Source of the DNA: an uncultured Cohaesibacter sp.
Lineage (GTDB): Bacteria > Pseudomonadota > Alphaproteobacteria > Rhizobiales > Cohaesibacteraceae
Reading direction: 5' to 3'
DNA length: 64,000 nt
Assembly: GCF_963682185.1 (NCBI RefSeq)
Contig: NZ_OY821667.1
Coordinates: forward strand, 3,609,501 to 3,673,500
Shown: positions 9,528 through 18,726 of the stretch, piece by piece
Layout: each line of letters begins with the position of its first letter
How positions within the stretch are numbered: position 1 is the first letter of the stretch
Position numbers and translations under genes: made by a program
The notes under the pieces: generated by a model
What the model was told of the DNA's origin: nothing
What the model saw: the letters and a program-made list of their open reading frames with translations, nothing else
Database searches by the model: none

Positions 9528-9935
9528 TTAGAGCAGAGCTGCGGCAATCCTTTCGATCAAAGCGCATGCGGATGCCCTTTCATAAGGTCGGGCAGGCACC
9601 TTGCCCCAGATCGGGCCAGCCCAGGCTGCATCGCTTTCAAAGCGGGCAATAACATGAATATGGAGCTGGCGCACCTGATTTCCAAGGCTGGCAACATTGA
9701 GTTTATCGCACCCGGTTTCCGCTTGCAGCACTTTGGAAACGCGCGCGATTTCATCCATCAAACGATGTTGGTCCTTTGGGGTGAGATCGATCAATTCCTC
9801 AGCGCCCGCGATTTGCGGCACCATCACAAGCCAGGGAAAATTGGAATCATTCATGAGCCGCACAGTACAGAGCTTTAGCTCAGCCAGAGGCAGGCTATCA
9901 GCCTTCAGTTGGGGATCAAGTGTGAATTCAACCAT
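9528..9935 (-). CDS. HIT-family nucleotide hydrolase/transferase
   Basis: This 135-residue histidine-triad protein carries the active-site strand as QLHIHVIAR. Q takes the place of the first His of the HxHxH triad, while the catalytic central and last His remain. The following block AAWAGPIWGK is typical of alphaproteobacterial HIT proteins annotated as Ap4A-type hydrolases. The start at 9935 has GGAG upstream. A longer open frame to 10085 would run through the SRP RNA region and is rejected. Its promoter must lie in the same intergenic interval as that of the divergent SRP RNA. Confidence 0.88.
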   Translation of the reverse strand: MVEFTLDPQLKADSLPLAELKLCTVRLMNDSNFPWLVMVPQIAGAEELIDLTPKDQHRLMDEIARVSKVLQAETGCDKLNVASLGNQVRQLHIHVIARFESDAAWAGPIWGKVPARPYERASACALIERIAAALL

Positions 9936-9985
9936 CTTTTTGCTCCATATGCCCAATTTTGCTGACAAGGAATCGCTTATTGCCT

Positions 9986-10014
9986 CTTGCATTAGCATGC
10001 CACAAGTGACATAT
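9986..10014 (+). promoter_or_regulatory. Candidate sigma-70 promoter of the SRP RNA
   Basis: The sequence CTTGCA (9986-9991), a 17-bp spacer and ACATAT (10009-10014) place a start near 10021, which agrees with the predicted 5' end of the SRP RNA helix. CTTG-type -35 boxes are common in Alphaproteobacteria. Confidence 0.55.
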
Positions 10015-10020
10015 GAACAG

Positions 10021-10120
10021 GCGGAAGGCTGGCAATGGACGTTCCCCTCGCCAACCGGGTCAGGTCCGGAAGGAAGCAGCCCCAACGAGTTTCAGAGCGG
10101 GTCATCTGTTCAGTCTTCCA
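10021..10120 (+). ncRNA. ffs: Signal recognition particle RNA (4.5S type)
   Basis: The nearly invariant SRP RNA tip GTCAGGTCCGGAAGGAAGC is present at about 10059-10077, within a hairpin whose ends pair as ggaaggctg (10023-10031) with cagtcttcc (10111-10119), one G-U pair included. This gives a compact RNA of about 97-100 nt that binds Ffh and targets membrane proteins to FtsY/SecYEG. Location just upstream of dnaX is a known arrangement in many bacteria. The ends are inferred from pairing. Confidence 0.93.
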
Positions 10121-10343
10121 CTTTTCCCACCACATTTCGATAGAGCGCACAATAAAGCGCTCCGAGTGCGTTCTCCAACGGCCCATTTCGCATTGCTCCC
10201 TTGCATGGTTCGGGAAATGACGTTTGTGATGCATTCCTTTCAACAACAAAGACGTATCCTGTGACAAGATAGGTGACGCAGCGCGCGTTCCTCTGCTATG
10301 GATAGCGATATTCGGTTTTTGCAAGAAGGCGCAGGATTCCCTT

Positions 10344-12350
10344 ATGGACGATCAAGAACATCAATCAGCTGAAGGTTATCGCGTACTGGCGCGCAAATAC
10401 CGCCCTGCGAGCTTTGATGATCTGATTGGTCAAGGCCCGATGGTTCGCACCCTGACCAATGCCTTCAAAACCGGGCGCATCGCACAGGCCTATATGCTGA
10501 CCGGTGTGCGCGGGGTGGGCAAAACCACCACCGCTCGTATTCTGGCCCGCGCGCTCAACTATGAGATACCCGGCGAAATCAGCAGCCCTACCATCGATAT
10601 GCCTCGCCTTGGCACCCACTGTCAGGCTATCATGGAAGGCCGCCATGTTGACATCATGGAGATGGACGCCGCCTCCCACACCTCGATCAACGATATCCGT
10701 GAGATCATTGAAGCGGCGCGCTACAAACCGGTGAGCGCGCGCTACAAGGTCTACATCATCGACGAGGTTCACATGCTTTCCACGGCAGCCTTCAACGGAC
10801 TGCTCAAGACGCTCGAGGAGCCGCCCGAGCATGTGAAATTCATTTTCGCCACCACCGAAATTCGCAAGGTGCCCGTCACCGTGCTCTCCCGCTGTCAGCG
10901 CTTCGATTTGCGCCGCATCGATGCCGGAGAAATGGCGACTTACATGCAGAGCATGTGCGACAAGGAGCAGGTGGAAATCGAGGAAGATGCCTTGCAGATG
11001 ATCGCAAGGGCAGGGGAAGGCTCGGTGCGCGACTCGCTCTCGCTGCTTGATCAGGCCATCTCTCATGGAGCCGGCAAGATCACCGCCGAGACCACCCGTC
11101 AGATGCTGGGCCTTGCAGACCGGGCGCGTATCATCGATCTGTTTGAAGCCCTGATGAAGGGCGATATCGCCAAGGCTCTGGAAGAACTCAAGAGCCAGTA
11201 TGATATTGGCGCAGAGCCTGCGGTGGTTCTCTCCGACCTTGCCGACTTTGTGCATCTGGTTACCCGCCTCAAGCTGACGCCTGATGCCAGCTCGGAGGCT
11301 GCCGCGACCGAAGCGGAAAAGACCCGCGGGCGCGATTTTTCTACCCATCTGTCCGTGCGCGTGCTCTCGCGGGCCTGGCAGATGCTGATCAAGGGACTGG
11401 CCGAAGTGCAGTCTTCGCCGCGTCCTCTGGCCTCGGCTGAAATGGTACTGGTGCGCATCGCCTATGTGGCAGATCTGCCAAGCCCGGATGAAGCGTTGCG
11501 CATGCTCGCCAACCGAGATTTCCGACCTCCGATGCCCACCGGCGCGGGATCAGGCCCTTCGACCCCGCCGGATGCAACACTTCCGCCCCACTCTGGCCCG
11601 CAGGACCAGCAGAATATGCCACCGCAAGGCATGCCCCATCAAGGGCCCTCCGACCCATCGCAAGGGGGGAGCCCATCCGCCATGCAGGCTGGGGCTGGCA
11701 TGAATTCGGGCGCCAATCCGGCCAACATGCCAACACCAGATTTGCAACGTGGCCAGGTCGATCCGGCACAGGCAGAAAAGGCCAATCTGCGACTGGTCTC
11801 CAGTCAGAGCGCAGTGCAGGTGGCCCGTCAGGCCCGCGCCAATCCCCCGTCCGGTCATGAAAATGCGGCCTCTCCGGTCAAACCCGTGATTACACGCTTT
11901 GAGCAGATTATTGCGCTTGCCAAGTCTCATCGCGACATAGCGCTGCAATTCACGCTGGAATCGGCCGTTCGCCCTGTCAGCGTTGTGCCAGGCCGTGTCG
12001 TGGTCGCCTATGATGGCGCCGATGGTGAGGCTTTCCAGACCAAACTGTCGCGTAAGCTTTCCGAATGGACCGGCGAACGCTGGCTCGTCGACCTTAAAAA
12101 GGAAGGCGGCGGCGCCACCCTGTTCGAGCGCAAGGAAGAGCGCGAAAAGCAGGCCCGCGAAGAAGCCGACAACCATCCGCTGGTCGAAGCGGTGCGCAAG
12201 GCCTTCCCCGGTTCCAAGGTCGTCGACGTGCGCATCAATCGCGACTTTGAAGAAGAATTTCTGGCGCCGGTCATTGAAGACCCGGACGAAGAGGGCGATA
12301 TGTCTTTGACAATCGATGACGCGGACGAGTTCGGGCTCGACGACTTGTAG
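10344..12350 (+). CDS. dnaX: DNA polymerase III subunits gamma and tau
   Basis: DnaX is the ATPase of the clamp loader that places the beta clamp on DNA and, as tau, joins the replicase cores. The 668-residue protein has Walker A GVRGVGKTT (54-62), Walker B IIDEVH (138-143), the SRC sensor (SRCQRFDLRR), a lid domain, a Pro/Gly/Gln-rich linker (about 390-490) and a C-terminal tau-like region. The zinc module between the Walker motifs, which holds four Cys in Escherichia coli, keeps a single Cys (C93) here, in PRLGTHCQAI. I believe this is shared by related alphaproteobacteria. The SRP RNA precedes it and ybaB follows in the same direction. I saw no clear slippery run for making gamma. Confidence 0.97.
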   Translation: MDDQEHQSAEGYRVLARKYRPASFDDLIGQGPMVRTLTNAFKTGRIAQAYMLTGVRGVGKTTTARILARALNYEIPGEISSPTIDMPRLGTHCQAIMEGRHVDIMEMDAASHTSINDIREIIEAARYKPVSARYKVYIIDEVHMLSTAAFNGLLKTLEEPPEHVKFIFATTEIRKVPVTVLSRCQRFDLRRIDAGEMATYMQSMCDKEQVEIEEDALQMIARAGEGSVRDSLSLLDQAISHGAGKITAETTRQMLGLADRARIIDLFEALMKGDIAKALEELKSQYDIGAEPAVVLSDLADFVHLVTRLKLTPDASSEAAATEAEKTRGRDFSTHLSVRVLSRAWQMLIKGLAEVQSSPRPLASAEMVLVRIAYVADLPSPDEALRMLANRDFRPPMPTGAGSGPSTPPDATLPPHSGPQDQQNMPPQGMPHQGPSDPSQGGSPSAMQAGAGMNSGANPANMPTPDLQRGQVDPAQAEKANLRLVSSQSAVQVARQARANPPSGHENAASPVKPVITRFEQIIALAKSHRDIALQFTLESAVRPVSVVPGRVVVAYDGADGEAFQTKLSRKLSEWTGERWLVDLKKEGGGATLFERKEEREKQAREEADNHPLVEAVRKAFPGSKVVDVRINRDFEEEFLAPVIEDPDEEGDMSLTIDDADEFGLDDL

Positions 12351-12447
12351 AAGCCGCATACCGTCCCCTGTTACAGCTGTAGAGATATGACGAAAGCCTT
12401 CTGGCGCTTGTAAGCCGCCGGGGCGCGAACGAAAAAGGATGATCCCC

Positions 12448-12768
12448 ATGGACATGATGAAGATGATGAAGAAGGCGAAGGAAATGCAGGCCAAGATGGC
12501 CGAGATGCAGGAAGAAGTCGCCGAAATGGAAGCAACAGGCGTAGCCGGTGGCGATATGGTCAAGGTGACGGTTACCGGTAAGGGACAGATGAAATCCCTC
12601 TTTATCGATCCATCCATGATCAATGCCGATGATGCCGAAATCCTTGAAGACTTGATTATCGCCGCCCATAATGACGCCAAAGCCAAGGTTGAAGCCGCCA
12701 TGCAGGAAAAAATGCAGGCTATGGCAGGCGATCTGGGCCTTCCTGCTGGTATGAACCTGCCATTCTGA
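12448..12768 (+). CDS. ybaB: YbaB/EbfC nucleoid-associated DNA-binding protein
   Basis: This 106-residue protein is a dimeric DNA-binding tweezer that coats the nucleoid. Its N-terminal helix is Met/Lys-rich ([14 protein letters not shown]), followed by the family core [21 protein letters not shown]. An ATG nine bases earlier (12439) overlaps the ribosome site AAAAGG, so 12448 is chosen. The dnaX-ybaB-recR order is widely conserved. Confidence 0.94.
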   Translation: MDMMKMMKKAKEMQAKMAEMQEEVAEMEATGVAGGDMVKVTVTGKGQMKSLFIDPSMINADDAEILEDLIIAAHNDAKAKVEAAMQEKMQAMAGDLGLPAGMNLPF

Positions 12769-12799
12769 TTGCGCTTTCAAAGACAAGAGGCGTTGCGCG

Positions 12800-13417
12800 A
12801 TGTCCCTTTCTTCTCTGCTGCTCTATGCGGGAACCCTGTTTCTTGTTGCCAGCGTCCCCGGGCCGAGCATCACTGCTCTGGTGGCACGGGTGTTGAGCAA
12901 TGGCTATCGTGATGTGCTGCCTTTTGTCATGGCCATGTGGCTGGGAGAAGCGATCTGGTTGTCTCTCGCCATCGGCGGACTGTCGGTGGTTGCTGCTACA
13001 TTTGCCTCTGTTTTTGTTGCCATCAAATGGCTTGGCTGTGCTTATCTGGCCTATATGGCCTACAAGATGTGGTTCACGCGGCATGAAGAGGCGAGCGATG
13101 AAGCTCTGCCAAACCGGAAATCCGGTCTCGGCATGTTTTTCGCAGGCTTTGCGGTTACCATGGGCAATCCCAAGATCATGCTCTTTTATGCGGCCTTGCT
13201 GCCGACCCTGATCGATCTGGGCTCTGTCAGCACCGTGGGGTGGTTCGAGTTGCTCGTTACCATGCTGCTCACCTTGGCGACCGTTGATCTTGGCTGGATC
13301 TTCTTTGCCAACAAGGCAAGGCGACTTTTGAGGAGCCCCCGTGCGGTGCGGATTGCCAATCGGGCCGGAGCGGTTGCCATGGCAGGTGCTGCCGCAGCAA
13401 TTGTTAGCAAGTCCTGA
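12800..13417 (+). CDS. LysE/RhtB-family amino-acid exporter
   Basis: This 205-residue protein has about six membrane segments and the family opening VASVPGPSITALVARVLSNGY. Later come GFAVTMGNPKIMLFYAALLP, with the conserved NPK, and a final hydrophobic segment. LysE/RhtB proteins export amino acids or derivatives such as homoserine, threonine or lysine, but the substrate is not readable. It sits between ybaB and recR with gaps of 31 and 46 bp in the same direction, so it is probably cotranscribed with replication and repair genes to which it has no obvious functional link. Confidence 0.9.
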   Translation: MSLSSLLLYAGTLFLVASVPGPSITALVARVLSNGYRDVLPFVMAMWLGEAIWLSLAIGGLSVVAATFASVFVAIKWLGCAYLAYMAYKMWFTRHEEASDEALPNRKSGLGMFFAGFAVTMGNPKIMLFYAALLPTLIDLGSVSTVGWFELLVTMLLTLATVDLGWIFFANKARRLLRSPRAVRIANRAGAVAMAGAAAAIVSKS

Positions 13418-13463
13418 AACAAGAGCCGCCTGATGCAATCGCGGTACTGAGATGAGGTGTGGT

Positions 13464-14108
13464 ATGGCAAGTCATGTTGCCGGTCCGGAAATTGAAAAAC
13501 TGATCAAGCTTCTGGCGCGCCTGCCCGGTCTTGGGCCGCGCTCAGCCCGTCGGGTGGCGCTGCATCTGATCAAGAACAAGGACCAGCTTCTTGTCCCGTT
13601 GTCCGAGGCGATGACGGTCGCGGTTGAAAAGGTTCAAGTATGTGAAATCTGTGGCAATATCGATAGCGCCAGCCCTTGCACCATCTGCACCGACACCCGC
13701 CGCGACCCATCCGTTCTGGTCGTGGTGGAAGATGTCTCCGATCTCTGGGCGCTGGAGCGGGCCTCAGTCATCAATGCCGCCTATCATGTGCTGGGCGGAA
13801 CGCTAAGCCCTCTGGATGGCGTCGGACCTGACGATCTCAATATCGCCGGGCTCCTCAAGCGCACTGCCAAGGGCGAAATTCGCGAAATCATTCTGGCGGT
13901 CAATGCCACGGTGGAAGGCCAGACCACGGCCCACTATATCACCGATCAATTGCAGGAACAGGCCAAGGAGCTGAAGGCCACCAACCCTGCCTATGAGCCG
14001 ATCCGGATATCCCAGTTGGCTCATGGTGTGCCCATTGGCGGGGAGCTTGACTATCTCGATGAAGGCACCCTGTTACAAGCGATCCGCAGCCGCAAAGCTT
14101 TTGAATAA
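13464..14108 (+). CDS. recR: Recombination protein RecR
   Basis: RecR works with RecF and RecO to load RecA at gaps. The 214-residue protein contains the helix-hairpin-helix ([20 protein letters not shown]), a four-cysteine zinc finger ([16 protein letters not shown]) and a TOPRIM domain starting at [15 protein letters not shown]. The ATG at 13464 follows GAGGTG at proper distance, and the in-frame ATG at 13452 is less likely. The last gene of the dnaX block, it is convergent with rmuC. Confidence 0.96.
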   Translation: MASHVAGPEIEKLIKLLARLPGLGPRSARRVALHLIKNKDQLLVPLSEAMTVAVEKVQVCEICGNIDSASPCTICTDTRRDPSVLVVVEDVSDLWALERASVINAAYHVLGGTLSPLDGVGPDDLNIAGLLKRTAKGEIREIILAVNATVEGQTTAHYITDQLQEQAKELKATNPAYEPIRISQLAHGVPIGGELDYLDEGTLLQAIRSRKAFE

Positions 14109-14156
14109 GGGAGACAGGGCGCGGCTTTCTTCAAAGCGTCCCACATCATTCTGCTT

Positions 14157-15500
14157 TCAGCGTTCTTCCTCATCCATGCTGAATAGGGAGCGCGAGGTAC
14201 CCGGCTCTGCAATCTTTGGGCCGGCAATGCCATAAGGTCCCTTCAAGGGAAAGGCGGGCGTATCCTCAACAGGAGCTGACGTCTCGGCTTCTGGCTCTTC
14301 TTCATCATCGCTTTTTGGGGCGGCTATTTGATCGGAATTGTCCCTTGCAGCCGCTTGCAGCTCGGCTTCGCTGACATCGATCTCCTCGATCTTGCGCCCG
14401 CGTTTGACGATCTTGCCTGTCGAGGTGAGAATCTGGTCGACATCCTTTTGCGTCTGTCCGAAATGAGCCTGTAGCTTGGAGACCCGATCATCAAGCCGCG
14501 TTACATCTTCCATCAGGAGGGTCACTTCGCGCTGGATAATGTGGGCCTGTTCGCGCATGCGGGCATCTTTGAGGATCGACTGGATGACCTGAATGGACAA
14601 TGTCAGCAGGGAAGGCGAAACGATGACAATCCGCGCCCGATGCGCCGTTTGCACCACATCGTCAAATTGCTCATGCAGATCGGCAAACAGGCTCTCGGAC
14701 GGTACGAACATAAAGGCTGTATCCTGCGTTTCACCCACCAGGAAATAACGCTCCGATATATCCTTGATATGCTTTTTGACATCATTGCGAAAACGGCTTC
14801 GGGCGGCCTTGTCCTCATCCGGATTGGCCGCTTCCTTTACCGCCGTCCAGCCTTCAAGTGGAAACTTGGCATCGATCACCAGCACGGCCGTGTCATTGGG
14901 AATATGAACCACGCAATCAGGCCGCTTGCCGTTTGATAAGGTAAACTGGAAATCATAGGCATGCTTGGGCAGGGCATCCTCGATAATGGCTTCCATGCGT
15001 CCTTGCCCGAAGGTCCCGCGCGCCTGCTTGTTGGCGAGGATCTGCTGCAGCTCGACCACCCGCCCTGAAAGCTCGGTGATATTGCCTTGCGCCTTGTCGA
15101 TCAGGGCCAAACGCTCATGCAGCGCCCGCAAATGGTCGCCTGTCATCTTCTGTTGATCACCAAGGCTCTTGGTTACCGTCTGGCTCAGCCGGTGGCCCAT
15201 GCCGTCCATCCGGTTGGTCAGAGCCTGCGACATCTCTGTCTGTCGTGTCGAGAAGATCTCTGCCATGGTCTGCATGCGACCCGTCATCTCGGCTTGAAGC
15301 CGGGAGAGTTCATCCACCTGTGCTCTTTGGCGGCGGGCCTGTTCCTGCGCGTCAAACAGCTCCTGCGCCCGCACGGTATTCTGTCGCGACAGGCTGATGA
15401 GAAGCCAAAGCACCAGCAGCCCGATCAGCGCCAAGGCGCCGATCAGGATCTGGAAGGTCGATATGCCATGCTGGCCCAGTGTGATCACAATGTCATTCAT
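14157..15500 (-). CDS. rmuC: DNA recombination protein RmuC
   Basis: RmuC limits DNA inversions at short repeats and has a PD-(D/E)XK nuclease-like core. The 447-residue protein starts with a membrane anchor (about residues 13-32), continues with a coiled coil rich in Gln/Glu/Arg (about 35-140), and then the RmuC domain (about 150-360) with KRPDCVVHIPNDTAVLVIDAKFPLE reduced here to its key D...DAK residues. An acidic, Pro/Ala-rich tail ends the protein. The ATG at 15500 is preferred over an upstream ATG at 15539 because MNDIVITLGQ leads directly into the anchor. It is divergent from def. Confidence 0.93.
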   Translation of the reverse strand: MNDIVITLGQHGISTFQILIGALALIGLLVLWLLISLSRQNTVRAQELFDAQEQARRQRAQVDELSRLQAEMTGRMQTMAEIFSTRQTEMSQALTNRMDGMGHRLSQTVTKSLGDQQKMTGDHLRALHERLALIDKAQGNITELSGRVVELQQILANKQARGTFGQGRMEAIIEDALPKHAYDFQFTLSNGKRPDCVVHIPNDTAVLVIDAKFPLEGWTAVKEAANPDEDKAARSRFRNDVKKHIKDISERYFLVGETQDTAFMFVPSESLFADLHEQFDDVVQTAHRARIVIVSPSLLTLSIQVIQSILKDARMREQAHIIQREVTLLMEDVTRLDDRVSKLQAHFGQTQKDVDQILTSTGKIVKRGRKIEEIDVSEAELQAAARDNSDQIAAPKSDDEEEPEAETSAPVEDTPAFPLKGPYGIAGPKIAEPGTSRSLFSMDEEER

Positions 15501-15655
15501 GGCGCGACTATAGAGCGATTCGGAAGCGGAGCGAAACAAAGTGTGAACATGGATGTGTGTGCTTTGGTCGGAATTGGTTAGAAAAGCATAGGAATTTCCT
15601 ATTCTTTCGCGCCTTTGAGATTGACGCTTGAAGCTGAAAAGCTTATGTCAGCTTC

Positions 15656-16174
15656 ATGGCTGTGATGGATATTGTAACATTGCCGGATCCGATCCTGCGA
15701 AAGCAATCGCTTCCGGTTGAGCGCGTAGACGATGAGCTGCGCACTTTGATCGACAACATGATTGAAACCATGTACAAGGCCCCGGGCATTGGTCTGGCGG
15801 GCATACAGGTGGGCGTGGACAGACGCCTCTTCGTGATGGATGTGTCCCGCGAAGAGAATTCCCCCATCTGCATGATCAATCCAAAGATCATTTTTCAGTC
15901 TGAAGAGCTGAATACCCACGAGGAAGGCTGCCTGTCGATCCCAGAATATTACGCAGAAGTAGATCGTCCCAAACAGGTGACGATGGAATTTCTCGATCGT
16001 GATGGCAAGCCGCAGACCCTCGAGCTGGATGAGCTGGCCGCAACCTGCGCCCAGCATGAGTTCGACCATCTCAATGGGGCTCTCTTCATCGACTATCTCT
16101 CGAAGCTGCGCCGGGATCGGGTGATCAAGAAATTCACCAAGCTGGCCAAACAGAAAGAGAAGATCGTCCTGTAA
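15656..16174 (+). CDS. def: Peptide deformylase
   Basis: This 172-residue metalloenzyme removes formyl groups from nascent proteins. The three active-site motifs are visible: GIGLAGIQVG (motif 1, with G where A is usual), EGCLSIP with the metal-binding Cys, and QHEFDHLNG with the two metal His and catalytic Glu. An in-frame ATG at 15665 is an alternative start. It leads the def-fmt-truA operon, with 39 bp to fmt. Confidence 0.97.
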   Translation: MAVMDIVTLPDPILRKQSLPVERVDDELRTLIDNMIETMYKAPGIGLAGIQVGVDRRLFVMDVSREENSPICMINPKIIFQSEELNTHEEGCLSIPEYYAEVDRPKQVTMEFLDRDGKPQTLELDELAATCAQHEFDHLNGALFIDYLSKLRRDRVIKKFTKLAKQKEKIVL

Positions 16175-16213
16175 CGGTCTTCCATCATCACTGCAACGCA
16201 ACGAGGGTATGCC

Positions 16214-17143
16214 ATGCTGCGCGTCGTCTTTATGGGAACGCCGGATTTTTCTGTTCCGACCTTGATGGAAATTGTCGGGCAAGGCCATGAAGTGGTCGCT
16301 GTCTATAGCCAGCCACCGCGCCCGGCCGGTCGCGGCATGGAAGAACGTAAGACGCCGGTGCATCAGGCCGCCGATCAGCTCGGGCTTCCCGTTTTCACGC
16401 CAACGTCGCTGAAGTCTGAAGAAGAGCAGGAGAAATTCCGCGCCCTTGATGCGGACGTGGCTGTGGTTGTGGCCTATGGCTTGTTGCTGCCCAAGGCCAT
16501 TCTTGATGCGCCTCAAGAAGGCTGCCTCAATCTGCATGGCTCGCTTCTGCCGCGCTGGCGCGGGGCTGCTCCCATCCAGCGTGCCATCATGGCGGGCGAC
16601 GCCGAAACCGGTGTTCAGGTCATGCGCATGGACGAGGGGCTTGATACCGGCGACATCTGCATGTCAGAGACCATCCCCATCACAGAACAGATGACGGCTG
16701 AAGACCTGCATGACAAGATGATGGTACTGGGAGCCGACCTGATGGTGCGGGCGCTCGGCGCTCTGTCGCGCGGGCTGCTTACCTCCCGGCCTCAGGCCGA
16801 AGAGGGCGTAACCTACGCCAAGAAAATCGACAAGGCCGAAAGCCGCATTGATTTTTCGATGAGCGCGAAAGAAGTCCATAACATCATTCGTGGCCTGTCG
16901 CCGTTCCCCGGCGCATGGGTCATGATGACCATTCGTGGCAGGGAGCAGCGAGTCAAGCTTCTGCGCTCTGAGCTGGCCGATGGCTCTGGCACTCCGGGCA
17001 CTCTGCTCGATGATACCATGACCATAGCCTGCGGCGAGGGGGCGGTGCGCCTTGCCAAGTTGCAGCGCGCCGGCAAGGGCGCCATGAATGCAGATGAGTT
17101 CCTGCGCGGTGCCGATTTGACCATCGGCGACGTGATCGCATAA
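16214..17143 (+). CDS. fmt: Methionyl-tRNA formyltransferase
   Basis: Fmt formylates the initiator Met-tRNA using 10-formyltetrahydrofolate, the step that the neighbouring deformylase later reverses on proteins. The 309-residue protein has the N-terminal formyltransferase fold ([14 protein letters not shown]) with the catalytic loop [19 protein letters not shown] and a C-terminal OB-like tRNA-binding domain from about residue 205. GAGGG lies before the ATG. It is 15 bp from truA. Confidence 0.97.
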   Translation: MLRVVFMGTPDFSVPTLMEIVGQGHEVVAVYSQPPRPAGRGMEERKTPVHQAADQLGLPVFTPTSLKSEEEQEKFRALDADVAVVVAYGLLLPKAILDAPQEGCLNLHGSLLPRWRGAAPIQRAIMAGDAETGVQVMRMDEGLDTGDICMSETIPITEQMTAEDLHDKMMVLGADLMVRALGALSRGLLTSRPQAEEGVTYAKKIDKAESRIDFSMSAKEVHNIIRGLSPFPGAWVMMTIRGREQRVKLLRSELADGSGTPGTLLDDTMTIACGEGAVRLAKLQRAGKGAMNADEFLRGADLTIGDVIA

Positions 17144-17158
17144 CCGGTTAAAGATTTC

Positions 17159-17953
17159 ATGCCTCGTTACAAGCTTTTGATCGAATATGACGGACGCCCC
17201 TTTTCTGGCTGGCAGCGGCAGGATAATGCGCCCTCTGTCATGGGCCTGATCGAGGAGTCTCTGTTCAAATTCACGCATGAACGGGTGACGCTGTTTGGTG
17301 CGGGGCGCACGGATTCAGGGGTTCACGCCACCGGGCAGGTCGCGCATATGGATCTGGAGCGCGATTGGCACAGCCTCAAGCTGAATGAGGCGTTGAATTT
17401 CTTCCTCAAGGAAACCGGCGTGGCCATTCTCAAGGTCTGGAAGGTGACGGACGCCTTTGACAGCCGCTTCGAGGCCGTCAAACGCTACTACCGTTACCGC
17501 ATCTGTAATCGCCGTGCGCCGCTGACCTTCGAAATCGGGCGTGCCTGGCAATATAGCTACGCGATTGATGTGGAGCGGATGCAGGCCGGTGCCGATCTGC
17601 TGGTCGGGCATTATGACTTTACCACCTTCCGCGCCACTGCCTGTCAGGCCAAGAGCCCATGGCGCACCATGGAGAAGCTCACCATCAGCCGCGAGGGCGA
17701 GTGGGTCTATATGGATGCGATGGCGCGGTCCTTCCTGCATAACCAGATCCGGTCTTTTGTCGGCTCTCTGGTGGAAGTGGGCTCCGGACGCAAACCGGTT
17801 GACTGGATCAGCGAAATTCTGGAAGCCCGCGATCGCCGCGCCTGCGGCCCTGTCGCCCCGCCCGATGGGCTTTACCTCACGCAGGTCGATTACCGCCAAG
17901 ACATCGATTATGTCATTCCCGAAGAGCCATGGCAGGGCCACGGTCACAAGTAA
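17159..17953 (+). CDS. truA: tRNA pseudouridine(38-40) synthase
   Basis: TruA converts uridines 38-40 of the anticodon stem to pseudouridine. The 264-residue protein holds the catalytic Asp in GAGRTDSGVHATGQVAH, the N-terminal ferredoxin-like half starting YKLLIEYDGRPFSGWQRQ, and the second half with FLHNQIRSFVGSLVEVG. It is the last gene of the def-fmt-truA run and is convergent with the membrane protein gene at 17972. Confidence 0.97.
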   Translation: MPRYKLLIEYDGRPFSGWQRQDNAPSVMGLIEESLFKFTHERVTLFGAGRTDSGVHATGQVAHMDLERDWHSLKLNEALNFFLKETGVAILKVWKVTDAFDSRFEAVKRYYRYRICNRRAPLTFEIGRAWQYSYAIDVERMQAGADLLVGHYDFTTFRATACQAKSPWRTMEKLTISREGEWVYMDAMARSFLHNQIRSFVGSLVEVGSGRKPVDWISEILEARDRRACGPVAPPDGLYLTQVDYRQDIDYVIPEEPWQGHGHK

Positions 17954-17971
17954 GGGCTGCAGGAGAGGTGC

Positions 17972-18547
17972 TTAGGCGCTGACTGTGGCCAGACTGACGC
18001 TATGCAGCCAGAAGGCTGAGGCAATGCCGATAATGACCATCAGAATAGCCAGTCCAAGCGCAGTGAATGGCGGACATTCCAGCACGAAGCTATAAAGCCG
18101 ATAGGCCACCCACATGGCAAAGCCATAGATGCCGAGCATCAGCATGATGGAAAGCTGGGGCGGAATGAGCTGCGTTGTCATTATTGCGCCGGGCAGCATG
18201 GTGATCAGAACCATGATCACGCTTAGCCAGTTGTAACTCACGATCAGCGGAATGAACCGGTCCCGGTAGCCCAGAACCGAAATGATCGCATAAAGGATCA
18301 GCGGCGGCAGGCCCCAATCCAGAAACAGCTGCAACAGATAAAGCGTGCCCCCGCCAGAGCGAAAGAGCAGCACCTCATCGAGATAACCGAACAACAGCGC
18401 ATAGAACAGGCTGAGCGGCTCGACGATCAGCATCGCGATGAAGGAAAGCCAGAAGCCCCGTCGGGTGGCATCAATGCCATAAAGGGCGTCGTCCTTGCCG
18501 CGCACAAAAGACCACAACAGTTCAAGATGATAGAAAATATAGGTCAT
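17972..18547 (-). CDS. Uncharacterised five-helix membrane protein
   Basis: I do not recognise a named family with certainty. The 191-residue protein has about five hydrophobic segments (about 30-50, 65-88, 98-118, 128-148, 160-182). An amphipathic N-terminus (YIFYHLELLWSFVRGKDDALYGIDATRRGFW) is followed by a conserved-looking bend rich in Trp, Asp and Arg. The overall form recalls Yip1-like small membrane proteins. It lies downstream of dapE on the same strand, but a terminator separates them. Confidence 0.7.
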   Translation of the reverse strand: MTYIFYHLELLWSFVRGKDDALYGIDATRRGFWLSFIAMLIVEPLSLFYALLFGYLDEVLLFRSGGGTLYLLQLFLDWGLPPLILYAIISVLGYRDRFIPLIVSYNWLSVIMVLITMLPGAIMTTQLIPPQLSIMLMLGIYGFAMWVAYRLYSFVLECPPFTALGLAILMVIIGIASAFWLHSVSLATVSA

Positions 18548-18666
18548 TGAGTGCCTGTCAGGTGAGGAGCAATGCGTCGAACACTATGGATAGATCAACA
18601 AGCGGCAGATGTCCAAACGCGGCCATTCTGCATACCCAGAAAAAACTGCACGATGCATTAGCTGAT

Positions 18667-18692
18667 AGAAAACGAGGTCAGCATAGCTGACC
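18667..18692 (-). terminator. Rho-independent terminator of dapE
   Basis: A perfect 7-bp stem ggtcagc/gctgacc with a 3-nt loop (18676-18692) is followed on the minus strand by cgttttc. It is 35 bp past the dapE stop. Confidence 0.7.
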
Positions 18693-18726
18693 CCGTCTTT
18701 TAATCAACTTGAGAGCGCAAATGCGA

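Noticed and set aside
9936-10085. N-terminal extension of the HIT protein to 10085
   Set aside because: It would run through the SRP RNA and its promoter. GGAG before 9935 supports the shorter form.
11550-12701. A 383-codon open frame antisense to dnaX and ybaB
   Set aside because: It overlaps two certain genes and its composition follows from theirs in reverse.
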